Assembly: GCF_002776695.1 (NCBI RefSeq) | Contig: NZ_LFJC01000003.1 | Coordinates: 4,214,145 to 4,278,144 of the forward strand | DNA length: 64,000 nt | DNA from: Bradyrhizobium nitroreducens | GTDB taxonomy: Bacteria; Pseudomonadota; Alphaproteobacteria; Rhizobiales; Xanthobacteraceae | Reading direction: 5' to 3' | In this document: piece after piece, positions 52,480-61,567 of the stretch | Position numbering within the stretch: the first letter of the stretch is position 1 | Layout of the letters: each line of letters opens with the position of its first letter | The notes under the pieces: generated by a model | Databases searched by the model: none | The model's input: the letters and a program-made list of their open reading frames with translations, nothing else | Told to the model about the DNA's origin: nothing | Translations under genes and position numbers: made by a program

Positions 52480-52788
52480 ATGGCGCGTCCCGAGGCATTC
52501 GACTTCGCCGCGGCAATCCCTATATCTTCCGGCAACCGATCTGATGCAGCGGACAGCTTGATGGCCAGGACACGCACGACGGACGCCGACGACCTTCCCC
52601 GCTATTTCGTCTGGGTCCGGGGCCTCGAAGGCCCCGAGCCGCAGAAATGGATGGCGATGGATTTCGGCATCGGCGATTGGAAGCGGCCGCTGGTGCTGGC
52701 GTATCTGGAGCTGCCGGAAGACGAACGGCGTCTGTCGCTGTCGATGCTGGCGAGGCGCTATCCACCGCCGCGGGTGGATCTTTCGTGA
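52480..52788 (+). CDS. Small hypothetical protein
   Basis: A 102-residue protein (MARPEAFDFAAAI..., LPRYFVWVRGLEGPEP, WKRPLVLAYLELPEDERRLS). A strong GAGGAGAGAG site precedes the ATG. No domain is recognised. The two-component genes follow downstream, 160 bp later. Confidence 0.62.
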   Translation: MARPEAFDFAAAIPISSGNRSDAADSLMARTRTTDADDLPRYFVWVRGLEGPEPQKWMAMDFGIGDWKRPLVLAYLELPEDERRLSLSMLARRYPPPRVDLS

Positions 52789-52948
52789 CCAGAATTGCCG
52801 GCGGCGCTCGCCGTCCATCGCCCCGCAATGCCAGACCAGTACATGGCCGTTCCGTGTCATCCCCGCCCCCATGATTATGGGTGTCCTGCCATCCCGGCAC
52901 CGGTTAAACTTGCCCTTGCGCTGCGGGGGACACGCGGGGTGCGAGACC

Positions 52949-53638
52949 ATGATCATGACCGAACAGGGCGAGACGGGTGAGACCATCACCATCCTCCTCG
53001 TCGAGGACGACGCGCCGACTTGCTGGCGGCTGCAGGATGCGCTGGTCAAGGCCGGCTACGAGGTGCGCAGCGCCGGCACGCTCGGCGAAGCCCGCGCCGC
53101 CCTGGCCGCCGGCGCGCCGCGCGTGCTGCTGACCGATCTGCGGCTGCCCGACGGTCACGGCATCGAGCTGATCCGCGAGATGCGGCAGCGCTTCCCCGAC
53201 ACCGAGATCATGGTGATCTCGGCGCTCGGGGACGAGGAGAGCGTGATCTCCGCGATCACGGTCGGCGCCACCGGCTATCTGCTCAAGGACGCCTTCCCGA
53301 CCGACATCGCCACCACCGTGCGCGATCTCGTCGCCGGCCATTCGCCGATCTCGGCCTCGATCGCACGCTTCATCGTGCGCCGGACGCAAGGTGCGGCGCA
53401 GAGCTCGGCAGAGCCGCCGCCCGGCCCCGTGCTCAACACCGCGAGGCTGACGCCGCGCGAGATCGACATCCTCTGGGGCATCGCCAAGGGCTTCAGCTAT
53501 GCCGAGATCGCGAGCCATCTCGGCCTGTCCAAGCAGACCGTGCCCGGCCACATCAAGAACATCTATCGCAAGCTCGAGGTGCACACGCGCAGCGAAGCGG
53601 TGTTCGAGGCGGTGCAGCAGGGCCTGATCAAGCTGTGA
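52949..53638 (+). CDS. LuxR/NarL-family response regulator
   Basis: A 229-residue response regulator. The receiver domain (residues ~12-130) has the acidic pair LLVEDDAP, the phospho-acceptor Asp in LLTDLRLPDGHG and the Lys in LLKDAF. A LuxR-type HTH (~155-229; LTPREIDILWGIAKGFSYAE, IYRKLEVHTRSEAV) binds DNA. It overlaps the kinase gene by GTGA, so the two form a two-component system. Confidence 0.92.
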   Translation: MIMTEQGETGETITILLVEDDAPTCWRLQDALVKAGYEVRSAGTLGEARAALAAGAPRVLLTDLRLPDGHGIELIREMRQRFPDTEIMVISALGDEESVISAITVGATGYLLKDAFPTDIATTVRDLVAGHSPISASIARFIVRRTQGAAQSSAEPPPGPVLNTARLTPREIDILWGIAKGFSYAEIASHLGLSKQTVPGHIKNIYRKLEVHTRSEAVFEAVQQGLIKL

Positions 53639-55593
53639 GCGAGGTCGCGGCCAAGTCACCTGCGGAGACACCTGCGGAGGCACCTGCGGAGGCGCAGCCA
53701 CGCCCGCGGCGGCGGTTGATCGCCTCGCGCCTCGTGCCCTATCTGCTGCTCCAGGCCCTGATCGTGATCGCCACCGTGCTCGGGCTGCGGCTGCTGCAGC
53801 CGAGCGATCCCGACGATTTTGCTTTGAGCGGGTTTTCGCTGCGGCAGGACGGCGTGACGCTCCCGGTGACGCTGCCGCATTTCACTGCGTCGCGCTATTC
53901 CGTGGACGACCCGCCGCTCTACACCGGCAGCTTCACGTTCCGGCGCGGCGAAGCGGCATCGGGATGGTCGGTCTACCTGCCGCGCTTCAGCAACGCGGTC
54001 GAGGTCGCCGTCGACGGCGTCGTCGTGCTCGACTCCCGGCGCGATGCCAATGCCAACCGGCCCGACCGCAACACGCCGCAGATCGCAGCGATTCCCGCCT
54101 CGCTGCTGCGCGAGGGCGCCAACGAGATCACGGTGCGGCTGTTCGTGTGGGGACCGCTCAAGGGCTTTCTCGACACGGTCTATGTCGGACCGGACGCCGC
54201 CCTGCGTCCGGCGTACGAGACGCGCACGCTGCTGTTCGTCACCCTGCCGGTGGTGTTTTCGGCCTGGCAGTCGATCCTGGCCGTCATCCTCGCGATCATG
54301 TGGCTGATGCGGCGCCGCGAGCCGGTCTACGGCGTGCTAGCGGTCGCGATGGTGCTCGGTGTGGTGCAGGCGTACGTTCCGCCGCCGGTGCCGCCGGCCG
54401 CCACGTCGCGGCTTGCCTCCGTGCTGCTGGCGTCCGCGCCGATCGAGAGCGCGTTGGTCGTCATGTTCGGCGTGCTGTTCTTCGGCTGGCGCTGGCCGCG
54501 CTACGGCATGCTGCTGTTCGTGCCGGGCCTCGTCGTGTTCGTGGTCGGGTTGATCGGGGGACCGCCGCTGCCGCGCATCCTCTTCCTGGTGCTCGGCATC
54601 CCCACGGTCGGGCTTTGCCTGTTGCTGATGGCCTGGGTCACCGCGACCGCGGTCGTGCGGCGGCAGGACGCCGCAAGCTTCACGATCGGCTGCGCCGTCA
54701 CCATCGTGCTGGTCTGCTGGATCCGGGACATGCTCACGGTGATCGAGATCGTGAACACCGATCGCATCTTCGTCTCGCGCCTGTCCTATTCGGCGATGCT
54801 GGTCGCGATCGGGGCCGGGCTGACCTGGCGCTTCGCCCGCGCGCTGAACCAGGTCGACAACTTTGCCGACCAGCTCGTGACGCGGGTGCGCGAGGCCGAG
54901 GAGCGGCTGAAGGCGAGCTTTGCGCGCGAAGAGGAACGCGCCCGCGCCGCCGCGCTCGCCAACGAACGCACGCGCCTGATGCGCGACCTGCATGACGGCC
55001 TCGGCGGCCAGCTCGTCAGCATCGTCGCGCTGTCGGAGCGCGGCCACGAGGGCGCGAGCATCACCGATGCCGCGCGTGCCGCGCTGAAGGATCTGCGTCT
55101 CGTCATCGATTCCATGGACGACATCGGCGGCGACCTGATGCTCGCGCTCGGCTCCTGGCGCGAGCGCGCGAGCGCGCAATTGCGGCCGCACGACATCACG
55201 CTCGACTGGCGCGTGGCGACGCCGCAGGGCGTGCCGCTGCATCCGGAACTGCGGCCCTGGCACGTCGTCCAGATCGTGCGCATCCTCGACGAGGCCGTGA
55301 CCAATGCGGTCAAGCATGCGCAGGCGCGCCGCATCGCGGTGACCATCGACACGTTCGACGCGGGCCAGGGGCCCTACGGCGTGATCAGCGTGACCGACGA
55401 CGGCCGCGGCTTCGCGATTGCAGGCAACGGCGAGGCCGGACGCAACGGCCAGACCGCGCGCGGCCTGCGCAACATGAGAAACCGCGCCGCGCGCTGCGGC
55501 GCCGTGCTCGATCTGAGCTCCGATGGCTCGGGCACCCGCGTGCGGCTGCAATTGCCGCAGCGTTTTCCCGACAGCGACATGGCTGCGGGCTGA
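53635..55593 (+). CDS. NarX/UhpB-type sensor histidine kinase
   Basis: A 652-residue kinase of the HisKA_3 class. An N-terminal anchor (~28-52) is followed by an extracytoplasmic beta-rich domain (~55-180, of 7TMR-DISM style) and seven hydrophobic segments (~200-415). The phospho-acceptor His is in LMRDLHDGLGGQL; the ATP-binding domain contains ILDEAVTNAVKHAQ, DDGRGF and GLRNMRNRAA. The start is the GTG at 53635, overlapping the regulator stop. The signal sensed is unknown. Confidence 0.9.
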   Translation: MSEVAAKSPAETPAEAPAEAQPRPRRRLIASRLVPYLLLQALIVIATVLGLRLLQPSDPDDFALSGFSLRQDGVTLPVTLPHFTASRYSVDDPPLYTGSFTFRRGEAASGWSVYLPRFSNAVEVAVDGVVVLDSRRDANANRPDRNTPQIAAIPASLLREGANEITVRLFVWGPLKGFLDTVYVGPDAALRPAYETRTLLFVTLPVVFSAWQSILAVILAIMWLMRRREPVYGVLAVAMVLGVVQAYVPPPVPPAATSRLASVLLASAPIESALVVMFGVLFFGWRWPRYGMLLFVPGLVVFVVGLIGGPPLPRILFLVLGIPTVGLCLLLMAWVTATAVVRRQDAASFTIGCAVTIVLVCWIRDMLTVIEIVNTDRIFVSRLSYSAMLVAIGAGLTWRFARALNQVDNFADQLVTRVREAEERLKASFAREEERARAAALANERTRLMRDLHDGLGGQLVSIVALSERGHEGASITDAARAALKDLRLVIDSMDDIGGDLMLALGSWRERASAQLRPHDITLDWRVATPQGVPLHPELRPWHVVQIVRILDEAVTNAVKHAQARRIAVTIDTFDAGQGPYGVISVTDDGRGFAIAGNGEAGRNGQTARGLRNMRNRAARCGAVLDLSSDGSGTRVRLQLPQRFPDSDMAAG

Positions 55594-55708
55594 AAAACCC
55601 CCTCCCCGAACGTGTGGGGCGCACGGAGAGAGGGGACGGGCCGGGTAAATCTGCCTGCGGAGGACGGGGGGTGTTCGTCCGCAGGCCCCGTTGGCCCGAA
55701 CTCTTCTC

Positions 55709-55847
55709 CCTCGCCCCGCTTGCGGGGAGAGGGTCGGGGTGAGGGGGAGTCTCCGCGAGGACGGTGGCAGTTGGACTCGTGGAGAGTCCCCCTCACCCGA
55801 ATTCGAGCTACGCTCGAATTCGACCTCTCCCCGCAAGCGGGGCGAGG
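55709..55847. repeat. Large inverted repeat (REP-like element)
   Basis: The left arm CCTCGCCCCGCTTGCGGGGA at 55709-55728 pairs with TCCCCGCAAGCGGGGCGAGG at 55828-55847. Inner arms TCGGGGTGAGGGGGA and TCCCCCTCACCCGA also pair, and GAATTCGAGC-TAC-GCTCGAATTC lies at 55799-55821. It fits a rhizobial palindromic repeat, possibly acting as terminator of the kinase gene. Confidence 0.75.
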
Positions 55848-55858
55848 TGAAGAAGCAA

Positions 55859-56149
55859 TCAGCGCACGCCGACGCGATTGACCGGGCCGCCGCGGTTCAT
55901 CGGGGTTCCCGCGCGCACGCCGACACCGGGCGCACCGACGCCGGGCGTTGCGACCGCCGCGGCCGCAACCGGCGCTCCCGGGGCAACCACCACCGCCGCC
56001 GTCGGCCGCACCACGCAGCCCTTGGGCACGCCGACGGTCTTGCAATAGACCACCGCCTGCGCCGGGCTCGTGCCCAGCGACACCATCGCCGCGCTCGCGA
56101 GCGCCATGACCGTCAGCCCTGCGCTCAGCGCTCCAGCTCTCTTCGACAT
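55859..56149 (-). CDS. Small secreted Ala/Val/Pro-rich protein
   Basis: A 96-residue protein with a signal peptide (residues ~1-32, ending AQA-VV), two cysteines (YCKTVGVPKGCVV) and a low-complexity Ala/Val/Gly tail. Such proteins are common in Bradyrhizobium. The start at 56149 is preceded by GGAGAGCA. Function unknown. Confidence 0.75.
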   Translation of the reverse strand: MSKRAGALSAGLTVMALASAAMVSLGTSPAQAVVYCKTVGVPKGCVVRPTAAVVVAPGAPVAAAAVATPGVGAPGVGVRAGTPMNRGGPVNRVGVR

Positions 56150-56386
56150 TCTTGCTCTCCTGCTTCCCGTTCGGCGTCCCGATGCAATCACCGGGTCTCG
56201 CAGCCGAGGTGCAGCCTGAATGACAAAAGACGGCGCGCGAATACATGCCATGAAGATGGGGGTACCGCGTCCCTCAAGGCCTGCCGGTGCCATGAACATG
56301 GCATGGACCCCCGCCCAGCCCTTGCGGGATGGTCCGGCCCGATTGATCCCGGTCGGGACCAACGAGGATTCCAAAAGAGGTGCTTC

Positions 56387-56611
56387 ATGAAGATTTCGGT
56401 TCTTGCCGCGCTGCTGCTCACTGCGGCCGCCCTGCCCGCTGCCGCGCAATCCGGTCCGTCGGTCCAGGAACAGATGGCCTGCCGCGGCGATGCCAGCAAA
56501 TTCTGCGCCGAGCATATCGGCAAGCCGCCGCAGATGAACGCCTGCCTGCGCGAGAACAAGTCGAAGCTGTCGGACAGCTGCCGCAAGGTCGTTGAATCGC
56601 GCGGCGGCTAG
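56387..56611 (+). CDS. Small secreted cysteine-rich protein
   Basis: A 74-residue protein with a signal peptide (residues 1-21, ending AAA-QS) and a mature part with four cysteines in the pattern MACRGDASKFCAEH and MNACLRENKSKLSDSC, typical of cysteine-rich-repeat proteins. An AGAGG site precedes the ATG. Function unknown. Confidence 0.82.
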   Translation: MKISVLAALLLTAAALPAAAQSGPSVQEQMACRGDASKFCAEHIGKPPQMNACLRENKSKLSDSCRKVVESRGG

Positions 56612-56639
56612 TCTTGCGTCTCCGTCGAGAAAACACATT

Positions 56640-56662
56640 GAGGGCGGCGCACTGCCGCCCTC
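56640..56662. terminator. Hairpin terminator-like structure
   Basis: GAGGGCGGC pairs with GCCGCCCTC around GCACT, 28 bp after the small secreted gene. No T-run follows. Confidence 0.55.
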
Positions 56663-56679
56663 TCTGAGCGCGCGCCTCG

Positions 56680-56742
56680 TCCTTCGAGACGGCGCTAACG
56701 CGCCTCCTCAAGGAGCCCGCTAAAAGCGGGCGTCTCGAAGGA
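56680..56742. repeat. Inverted repeat TCCTTCGAGACG
   Basis: TCCTTCGAGACG (56680-56691) and CGTCTCGAAGGA (56731-56742) are perfect inverted arms flanking a small hairpin (CCCGC-TAAAA-GCGGG). This looks like a dispersed rhizobial palindrome between two convergent genes. Confidence 0.7.
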
Positions 56743-56774
56743 TGGCCGCGGGAAAAACCCTCGCCTGCGCGCCG

Positions 56775-57197
56775 CTACTCCTGCATCATCTCGCCGCTGC
56801 CGCCGAACTCGGCCGGAAAATCCTTCAGCTTGGGCAGGCCATCCCGCATCGGCAGCACGGTCTCGGCATAGTTGACGTGAACCCCGGGCGCGAAGGCCAG
56901 CGTCGGGATGGTGGCGCTGAAGACGTCGACCAGACCGAGCGGCGGATGGTTGGTCATGAGATGGCCGCCGCACTTCTTGCAATATTTGCGCTGGCTGAGC
57001 GGCGTCTTGGCGAAGGTCTCGACATTGGCGGCGCCCTCGGTGACGCGCACGGCCTCGGGCTTCCACAGGCTGAAGGCGTTGACCGGCCCGCCCGACCACG
57101 ACCGGCAGGAGCGGCAATGGCAGTAGCCCATCGCCTCCGGTGCACCGGTGACCTCGATCGTCACCGCGCCACAGAAGCAGTTTCCGACATGTTTCAT
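56775..57197 (-). CDS. GFA-family (DUF636) zinc-binding protein
   Basis: A 140-residue protein of the glutathione-dependent formaldehyde-activating (GFA) type. Zinc ligands are visible in NCFCGAVTIEV, GYCHCRSCRSWSG and KYCKKCGGHL, the standard C-x-C, C-x-C-x2-C, C-x2-C set. Substrate is uncertain; many members are not formaldehyde enzymes. The ATG at 57197 gives the standard N-terminus. Confidence 0.88.
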   Translation of the reverse strand: MKHVGNCFCGAVTIEVTGAPEAMGYCHCRSCRSWSGGPVNAFSLWKPEAVRVTEGAANVETFAKTPLSQRKYCKKCGGHLMTNHPPLGLVDVFSATIPTLAFAPGVHVNYAETVLPMRDGLPKLKDFPAEFGGSGEMMQE

Positions 57198-57413
57198 TGG
57201 GTCGTCTCCGTTTGGTTGAAGGGGGAGAAATCCTCTCCCTGCCCCGGGGTCCACGACATGTCGGGACTGGCGGGTGCAGGGAGAGGTGTCGGGGTGAAGG
57301 GGGAGATCACCCCGGGGGACGTTGGAGGGACGGGCGCGTGAGATGCTCGCGTAGCTTACCCGGCGCGCCCGCGCGTCCTCCGTTCGGCGGACGCGCGCAG
57401 TGCCGCACCGAGG

Positions 57414-58202
57414 TTACAGTGACCGGCGCCAGGGAATAAGCATCGACACCCGTTGTTTGTACTGCCGGTACTCGTCGCCGAAGAGCGCGACGAGGTCGTG
57501 CTCCTCCAGCGCGATGCCGACGAAGATGTAGAGCGTGGTGACGGCCGCGAACAGCAGATGGCCCGCGGTCATGGTCGGCGCCGCCCAGAACGCAATGATG
57601 AAGCCGAGATAGATCGGATGGCGCACGAAATTGTAGAGCAGCGGCGTCTTGAAGCGCGGCGGCGGCGTCTCCTTCCCGATCAGATGGTTGGTCACCTGAT
57701 GCAATCCGAACAATTCGAAGTGATTGATCAGGTAGGTGCTGGTGAACACCAGAACCCAGCCGGCAAAGGACAGCGTGACCAGAGTCACCGCGAGATCGGG
57801 ATTCTCGACGTTCCATATGACCGCAGGCAACGGACGCCACTGCCAGAACAGGAGGAGCAGCGCCAGACTTGCGAACAGCACATAGGTCGAGCGCTCGACC
57901 GGCTTGGGGACGAACTGTGTCCACCATGCCTTGAATTGCTGGCGCGCCATCACGCTGTGCTGAACGGCGAACAGCGTCATCAAGAGTAGATTGATGATGA
58001 CCGCCTCGACAGTCGGCGTGTCGGTTCCGGTGTCGATGGTCTTCGGCACCACCAACCCCGTGACGAAGCCGATGGCGTAGAGAACGGTGACGAAGAACAC
58101 GAGATAGGCGGAAATTCCGTACAGAAAGGCGATGAGCTTGAAAATGCGTGAGCCGGTAATCTCCGGGCCGACGTAATGAACCTGGTGATCAAGTTGGGTC
58201 AT
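57414..58202 (-). CDS. mddA: MddA-type methanethiol S-methyltransferase (NnrU/isoprenylcysteine MT superfamily)
   Basis: A 262-residue membrane protein with about six hydrophobic segments. The C-terminal methyltransferase signature is NFVRHPIYLGFIIAFW, followed by FVGIALEEHDLVALFGDEYR (E-E-x-x-L and Y-R of isoprenylcysteine MT proteins). MddA makes dimethylsulfide from methanethiol; related NnrU-like proteins have other roles. The length matches MddA. The ATG at 58202 is preferred over far-upstream codons. Divergent from the CadC-like regulator. Confidence 0.75.
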   Translation of the reverse strand: MTQLDHQVHYVGPEITGSRIFKLIAFLYGISAYLVFFVTVLYAIGFVTGLVVPKTIDTGTDTPTVEAVIINLLLMTLFAVQHSVMARQQFKAWWTQFVPKPVERSTYVLFASLALLLLFWQWRPLPAVIWNVENPDLAVTLVTLSFAGWVLVFTSTYLINHFELFGLHQVTNHLIGKETPPPRFKTPLLYNFVRHPIYLGFIIAFWAAPTMTAGHLLFAAVTTLYIFVGIALEEHDLVALFGDEYRQYKQRVSMLIPWRRSL

Positions 58203-58335
58203 AGAACGCTCCGTTGTGCCGAGACATCGACACTGTTTGGTCCTTCCACCATGCCGGATCGGACGCCCCGAGACTTTCGCGGACGGTTGATTTTCGCCTG
58301 AGACGACTTTGATTTTCTCTTGAGACGACAGAAAC

Positions 58336-59883
58336 GTGCGATTTCGCTTTGAAAACAACGTGCTCGACGGCAACCTGCGGGAACTCAGCTGCGGCGGGGC
58401 GACCGTTCCGTTGCAGCCGCAAGTGTTCGATCTGCTGCTCTATCTCGTCGCGCAGCGCGCGCGTGTGGTCAGCAAGGATGACCTGATCAGCCAGATCTGG
58501 AGCGACCGGATCATCTCGGATTCGGCGCTGAACAGCCGGATCAACGCCGCGCGCAAGGCACTCGGCGACGACGGCGCGACCCAGCGACTGATCAAGACCA
58601 TTCCGCGCAAGGGCTTTCGCTTCGTCGGCGAGGTCCGGGAAGAAACGGCAGCGTCGATCGTGCCAGCCGAGGCAAGGCCGGCTCTGCCGCGCGCGGCAGA
58701 CCGTCCGGCGGTCGCGGTGCTTGCCTTCGAGAACATGAGCGGCGATCCCGCACAGGAGTATTTCGGCGACGGCATCAGCGAGGACATTCTCACCGCACTG
58801 TCGAAGCAGCGCTGGTTCATGGTGATCGCCCGCAACTCGTCCTTCACCTACAAGGGACGCGCGGTCCATATCAGGCAGATCGCCGAGGAGCTCGGCGTCC
58901 GCTACGTCGTCGAAGGCAGCGTGCGCAAGGCTGGCAGCCGGGTGCGCATCACCGCGCAGCTCAACGATGCCAATTCGGGCAGCCATCTGTGGGCCGAGCG
59001 CTACGACCGCGAGCTGGTCGACGTCTTCGCCGTCCAGGACGAGATCACCAATGCGATCGCTGCGGCGATCGAGCCGCAGATTTACGCGGCGGAGAGCTTT
59101 CGCGCCCACAGCAAGCCGCCTGCGAGCCTGGACGCGTGGGATCTCCTGATGCGGGCGCTGTCGCATTTCTGGCGGGTGACGCGGCGCGATCACGACACCG
59201 CACGCGCGCTGCTCGAACGCGCGATCGCGATCGATCCGAGCTACGGCCAGGCGCTGTCGCTGTTGGCGGCAAACCACATGTTCGGCGCGCATCTCGGCTG
59301 GGCCGAGCTCGCCGCGGTGGCGCCGGTGGCGGAGGCCGCTGCGCTCGCCGCGGTGCGCTGCGACCACGAGGATGCCTGGGCCCATGTCGCGCTCGGCAGC
59401 GTCTATTTCTCGACACGCAGGCTCGCGGATGCGCTGTCCGAGTTCGAGCAGGCGCTCGCGCTCAATCCGAACTTCTCGCTGGCGCAAGGCTATGACGCGC
59501 TGGCGCTGTCCTATGCCGGACGCTCCAGGGAAGCGTTCGAGGCCGCGCAAAGAGCGATCCGGCTGTCACCGCGCGATCCGTCGCTGGCGATCTATCACGG
59601 CATCGCCGGCTATGCGCGCTTCACCGAACGCCATTATGACGAGGCCATCGCGCTGGCGCGCGAGGCGATCCGCCATCGCGGCGATCTCACCGGCGCCTAC
59701 CGCGTGCTCGCGGTCTCGGCCGGCATGACCGGCGACGAGATGCTGGCGGAGACGGCGCTGGGCGAGCTCCGCCGCGCCCAGCCGGGCATCTCGCTGCACT
59801 GGATCGAAACCCAGCTGCCATGGGCGAATGCGGCGGATTGCGAGCACTATCTGGAAGGATTCCGGCGCGCCGGATTGCGCTGA
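58336..59883 (+). CDS. CadC-like winged-helix regulator with TolB-like and TPR regions
   Basis: A 515-residue protein. An OmpR-type winged helix (residues ~1-100; LQPQVFDLLLYLVAQRARVV, then IPRKGFRFVGEV) is followed by a FlaA/TolB-like segment (~120-220; VAVLAFENMSGDPAQEYFGD) and TPR repeats (~260-510). GTG start. No membrane helix is present, unlike CadC. It is divergent from the MddA-type gene and may control it. Confidence 0.88.
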   Translation: MRFRFENNVLDGNLRELSCGGATVPLQPQVFDLLLYLVAQRARVVSKDDLISQIWSDRIISDSALNSRINAARKALGDDGATQRLIKTIPRKGFRFVGEVREETAASIVPAEARPALPRAADRPAVAVLAFENMSGDPAQEYFGDGISEDILTALSKQRWFMVIARNSSFTYKGRAVHIRQIAEELGVRYVVEGSVRKAGSRVRITAQLNDANSGSHLWAERYDRELVDVFAVQDEITNAIAAAIEPQIYAAESFRAHSKPPASLDAWDLLMRALSHFWRVTRRDHDTARALLERAIAIDPSYGQALSLLAANHMFGAHLGWAELAAVAPVAEAAALAAVRCDHEDAWAHVALGSVYFSTRRLADALSEFEQALALNPNFSLAQGYDALALSYAGRSREAFEAAQRAIRLSPRDPSLAIYHGIAGYARFTERHYDEAIALAREAIRHRGDLTGAYRVLAVSAGMTGDEMLAETALGELRRAQPGISLHWIETQLPWANAADCEHYLEGFRRAGLR

Positions 59884-59890
59884 GGCGCGA

Positions 59891-59919
59891 TCCGGAAAAG
59901 TGCGAAGCGGTTTTCCGGA
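59891..59919. repeat. Short palindromic repeat downstream of the TPR regulator
   Basis: TCCGGAAAA and TTTTCCGGA pair perfectly around an 11-nt loop. Sequences of this kind (GGAAAA...TTTTCC with AAGCGG) are recurrent rhizobial elements; here it may terminate the regulator's transcript. Confidence 0.65.
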
Positions 59920-59980
59920 AAGATCATGCGCAAACAACAACTGAAGGCGCAATGATGATCCATCCAAATCTCATTGCGCT

Positions 59981-60466
59981 TCAGGTTCGCTTGCGGCGCA
60001 AATGGACGATGACGTCCAGCCGCGCGATCTCGTGGCCGGGAAGCGCCTCGGGGATCCTGGTGAAGGCGAGGCCTTCGGCGACGTCGACCAGCATATCCTC
60101 GCCTTCGAGATAGAAGTGCGGATGCACCGATGTGTCGGTGTCGAAGAACGACTTGAGGCCGTCGGCGGCGATCCGGCGCAGCAGGCCGGCCTCGGTGAAC
60201 TGGTTCAGCGTGTTGTAGACGGTCGCGAGCGACAGATAGGCGTTCGCCGCCATCGCCTCTTCATAGAGGCTCTCTGCCGTGACATGACGATGGCCGCCCA
60301 GGAACAGCAACTGGCCGAGCGCGAGGCGCTGGCGCGTCGGGCGCAGGCCGGCATTGCCGAGCAATCGCAGGCAATGCTGCACCCCCGCATCCGGCGCCGC
60401 CTCGCGACCGGCGACATCGGGTCCGTTATCGTCAGCCGCAGGGATAGTGGTGGCCTGGATGTCCAT
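59981..60466 (-). CDS. irr: Irr-like Fur-family iron-response regulator
   Basis: A 161-residue Fur-superfamily protein of the Irr group. GLRPTRQRLALGQLL opens the winged helix; SLATVYNTLNQFTEAGLL is the recognition segment; HPHFYLEG is the histidine patch that in Irr binds heme or metal. The first ~35 residues are divergent, and the N-terminal Cys-Pro heme-regulatory motif of Bradyrhizobium Irr is absent, so this may be the second Irr paralogue. It represses or activates iron genes. Start at 60466 chosen over an upstream GTG (60478). Confidence 0.83.
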   Translation of the reverse strand: MDIQATTIPAADDNGPDVAGREAAPDAGVQHCLRLLGNAGLRPTRQRLALGQLLFLGGHRHVTAESLYEEAMAANAYLSLATVYNTLNQFTEAGLLRRIAADGLKSFFDTDTSVHPHFYLEGEDMLVDVAEGLAFTRIPEALPGHEIARLDVIVHLRRKRT

Positions 60467-60644
60467 CGCTCGTCTCACGGCTCAAGGGAGCAGGACGCCC
60501 GGTGCCGGGTCCCGCCAGTTGCTATTGGATCGCAAAAGCGGCGGCCTGACTTTGATCCGGATCAAATCGGAAGCCGCCTCTGATGTATCGCAAGGCGGCC
60601 CGATCTATTCCCGGCGAGACTTGGCCGGCATCAACGAGGCTCAC

Positions 60645-60956
60645 ATGTCCAGGCCGGTTCCCGACAAGGCAGAGATCGCGCTCGAATATCCCGACAAGTT
60701 CTATGTCGGCACCTTCGAGCATTCGTCGCGGTTCGAGGCGCGGCTCGACGGCAGCGGGGTTGCGCTGGTGCTGCAACATCCGGGCGCGGCCGACGAGCGC
60801 AAATCGGTGCACCTGCACATCAATTTCGGCCTGCTCGCCGGCATCCTGCGTGAGCTCGCCGGCAGCGTCGCTGCCATCCCCAAGGACGACATCGCGCACC
60901 GCGAGCAGCTCGCGGAGGCGCTCGACGAATTGCGGCGGGCGCTGCGGACCTCCTGA
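60645..60956 (+). CDS. Hypothetical protein
   Basis: A 103-residue soluble protein (MSRPVPDKAEIALEYPDKFY..., VHLHINFGLLAGILRELAGS). Beta-rich N-terminus, helical C-terminus. Divergent from the Irr-like gene with 178 bp between starts, so it could be Irr-regulated. No family recognised. Confidence 0.72.
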   Translation: MSRPVPDKAEIALEYPDKFYVGTFEHSSRFEARLDGSGVALVLQHPGAADERKSVHLHINFGLLAGILRELAGSVAAIPKDDIAHREQLAEALDELRRALRTS

Positions 60957-60965
60957 GCGAGACCG

Positions 60966-61535
60966 CTATTTCACCTTCGCCGGTATCGGCTTCGGGGCCG
61001 GCACAACAGCCCATTCCTTGTCGGCGCGCGGGCCGTTCAGATCGCCGGTGAGGCCGACGAGCTGACCGGGCACGACGTCGAGGGTCTGCTGCCAGGTCTG
61101 GGTCTGGCACAGGAACTTGATCAGGCAGCCTTTCAGCTTGAGGCGCTCGGGAGATTCGCGCCAGATCGAGACTGAATAGGATTTGCCGTCCTCGGCATTA
61201 TAGATGTCGCCGGCGAAGCGCCCTTCCGCCGTCGCTTGCAGGCCCATGATGAGCTGATGGCCGAGCAGTGTGCGGGCGCGCTTGTCCGGATCCGGATTCT
61301 GGCTGTCGCGGTAAGGCTGGCCGCGCTTGTCCGTTGGCTCCTTCATCCAGACGATGAAGCCGCAAAGGCGGTCGCGCGACGGCCCGCAGCGCTCGAGGCG
61401 GATGCGGGCGCGGCCATCCTCGACCAGCCAGGTGCCGCTCGGATCTGCCGGCATGACGGCGCCGGCGCGGCCGCCGATGATCATCATCACGACGGTGATC
61501 GCCACGCGCAGCACGAAGCGAAGGAGAATATTCAT
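60966..61535 (-). CDS. DUF2147 family exported protein
   Basis: A 189-residue protein with a signal peptide (residues ~1-27) followed by the DUF2147 domain: DPSGTWLVEDGRARIRLERC, then LCGFIVWMKEP, LLGHQLIMGL and IYNAEDGKSYSVSIWRESPE. The domain is a small periplasmic beta-barrel of unknown role. The start at 61535 follows AAGGAGAAT. Confidence 0.85.
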   Translation of the reverse strand: MNILLRFVLRVAITVVMMIIGGRAGAVMPADPSGTWLVEDGRARIRLERCGPSRDRLCGFIVWMKEPTDKRGQPYRDSQNPDPDKRARTLLGHQLIMGLQATAEGRFAGDIYNAEDGKSYSVSIWRESPERLKLKGCLIKFLCQTQTWQQTLDVVPGQLVGLTGDLNGPRADKEWAVVPAPKPIPAKVK

Positions 61536-61567
61536 CGGCAATGCCTTTCGTTGAATGGATCGCGGCG

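Noticed and set aside
54337..55836. A 499-residue minus-strand open frame over the histidine kinase
   Set aside because: It is the shadow of the kinase, with His/Arg/Gln-rich low-complexity translation and no domain.
60354..60956. A 200-residue frame starting within the Irr-like gene region
   Set aside because: The first half overlaps the Irr-like gene antisense; only the part from the ATG at 60645 looks coding.
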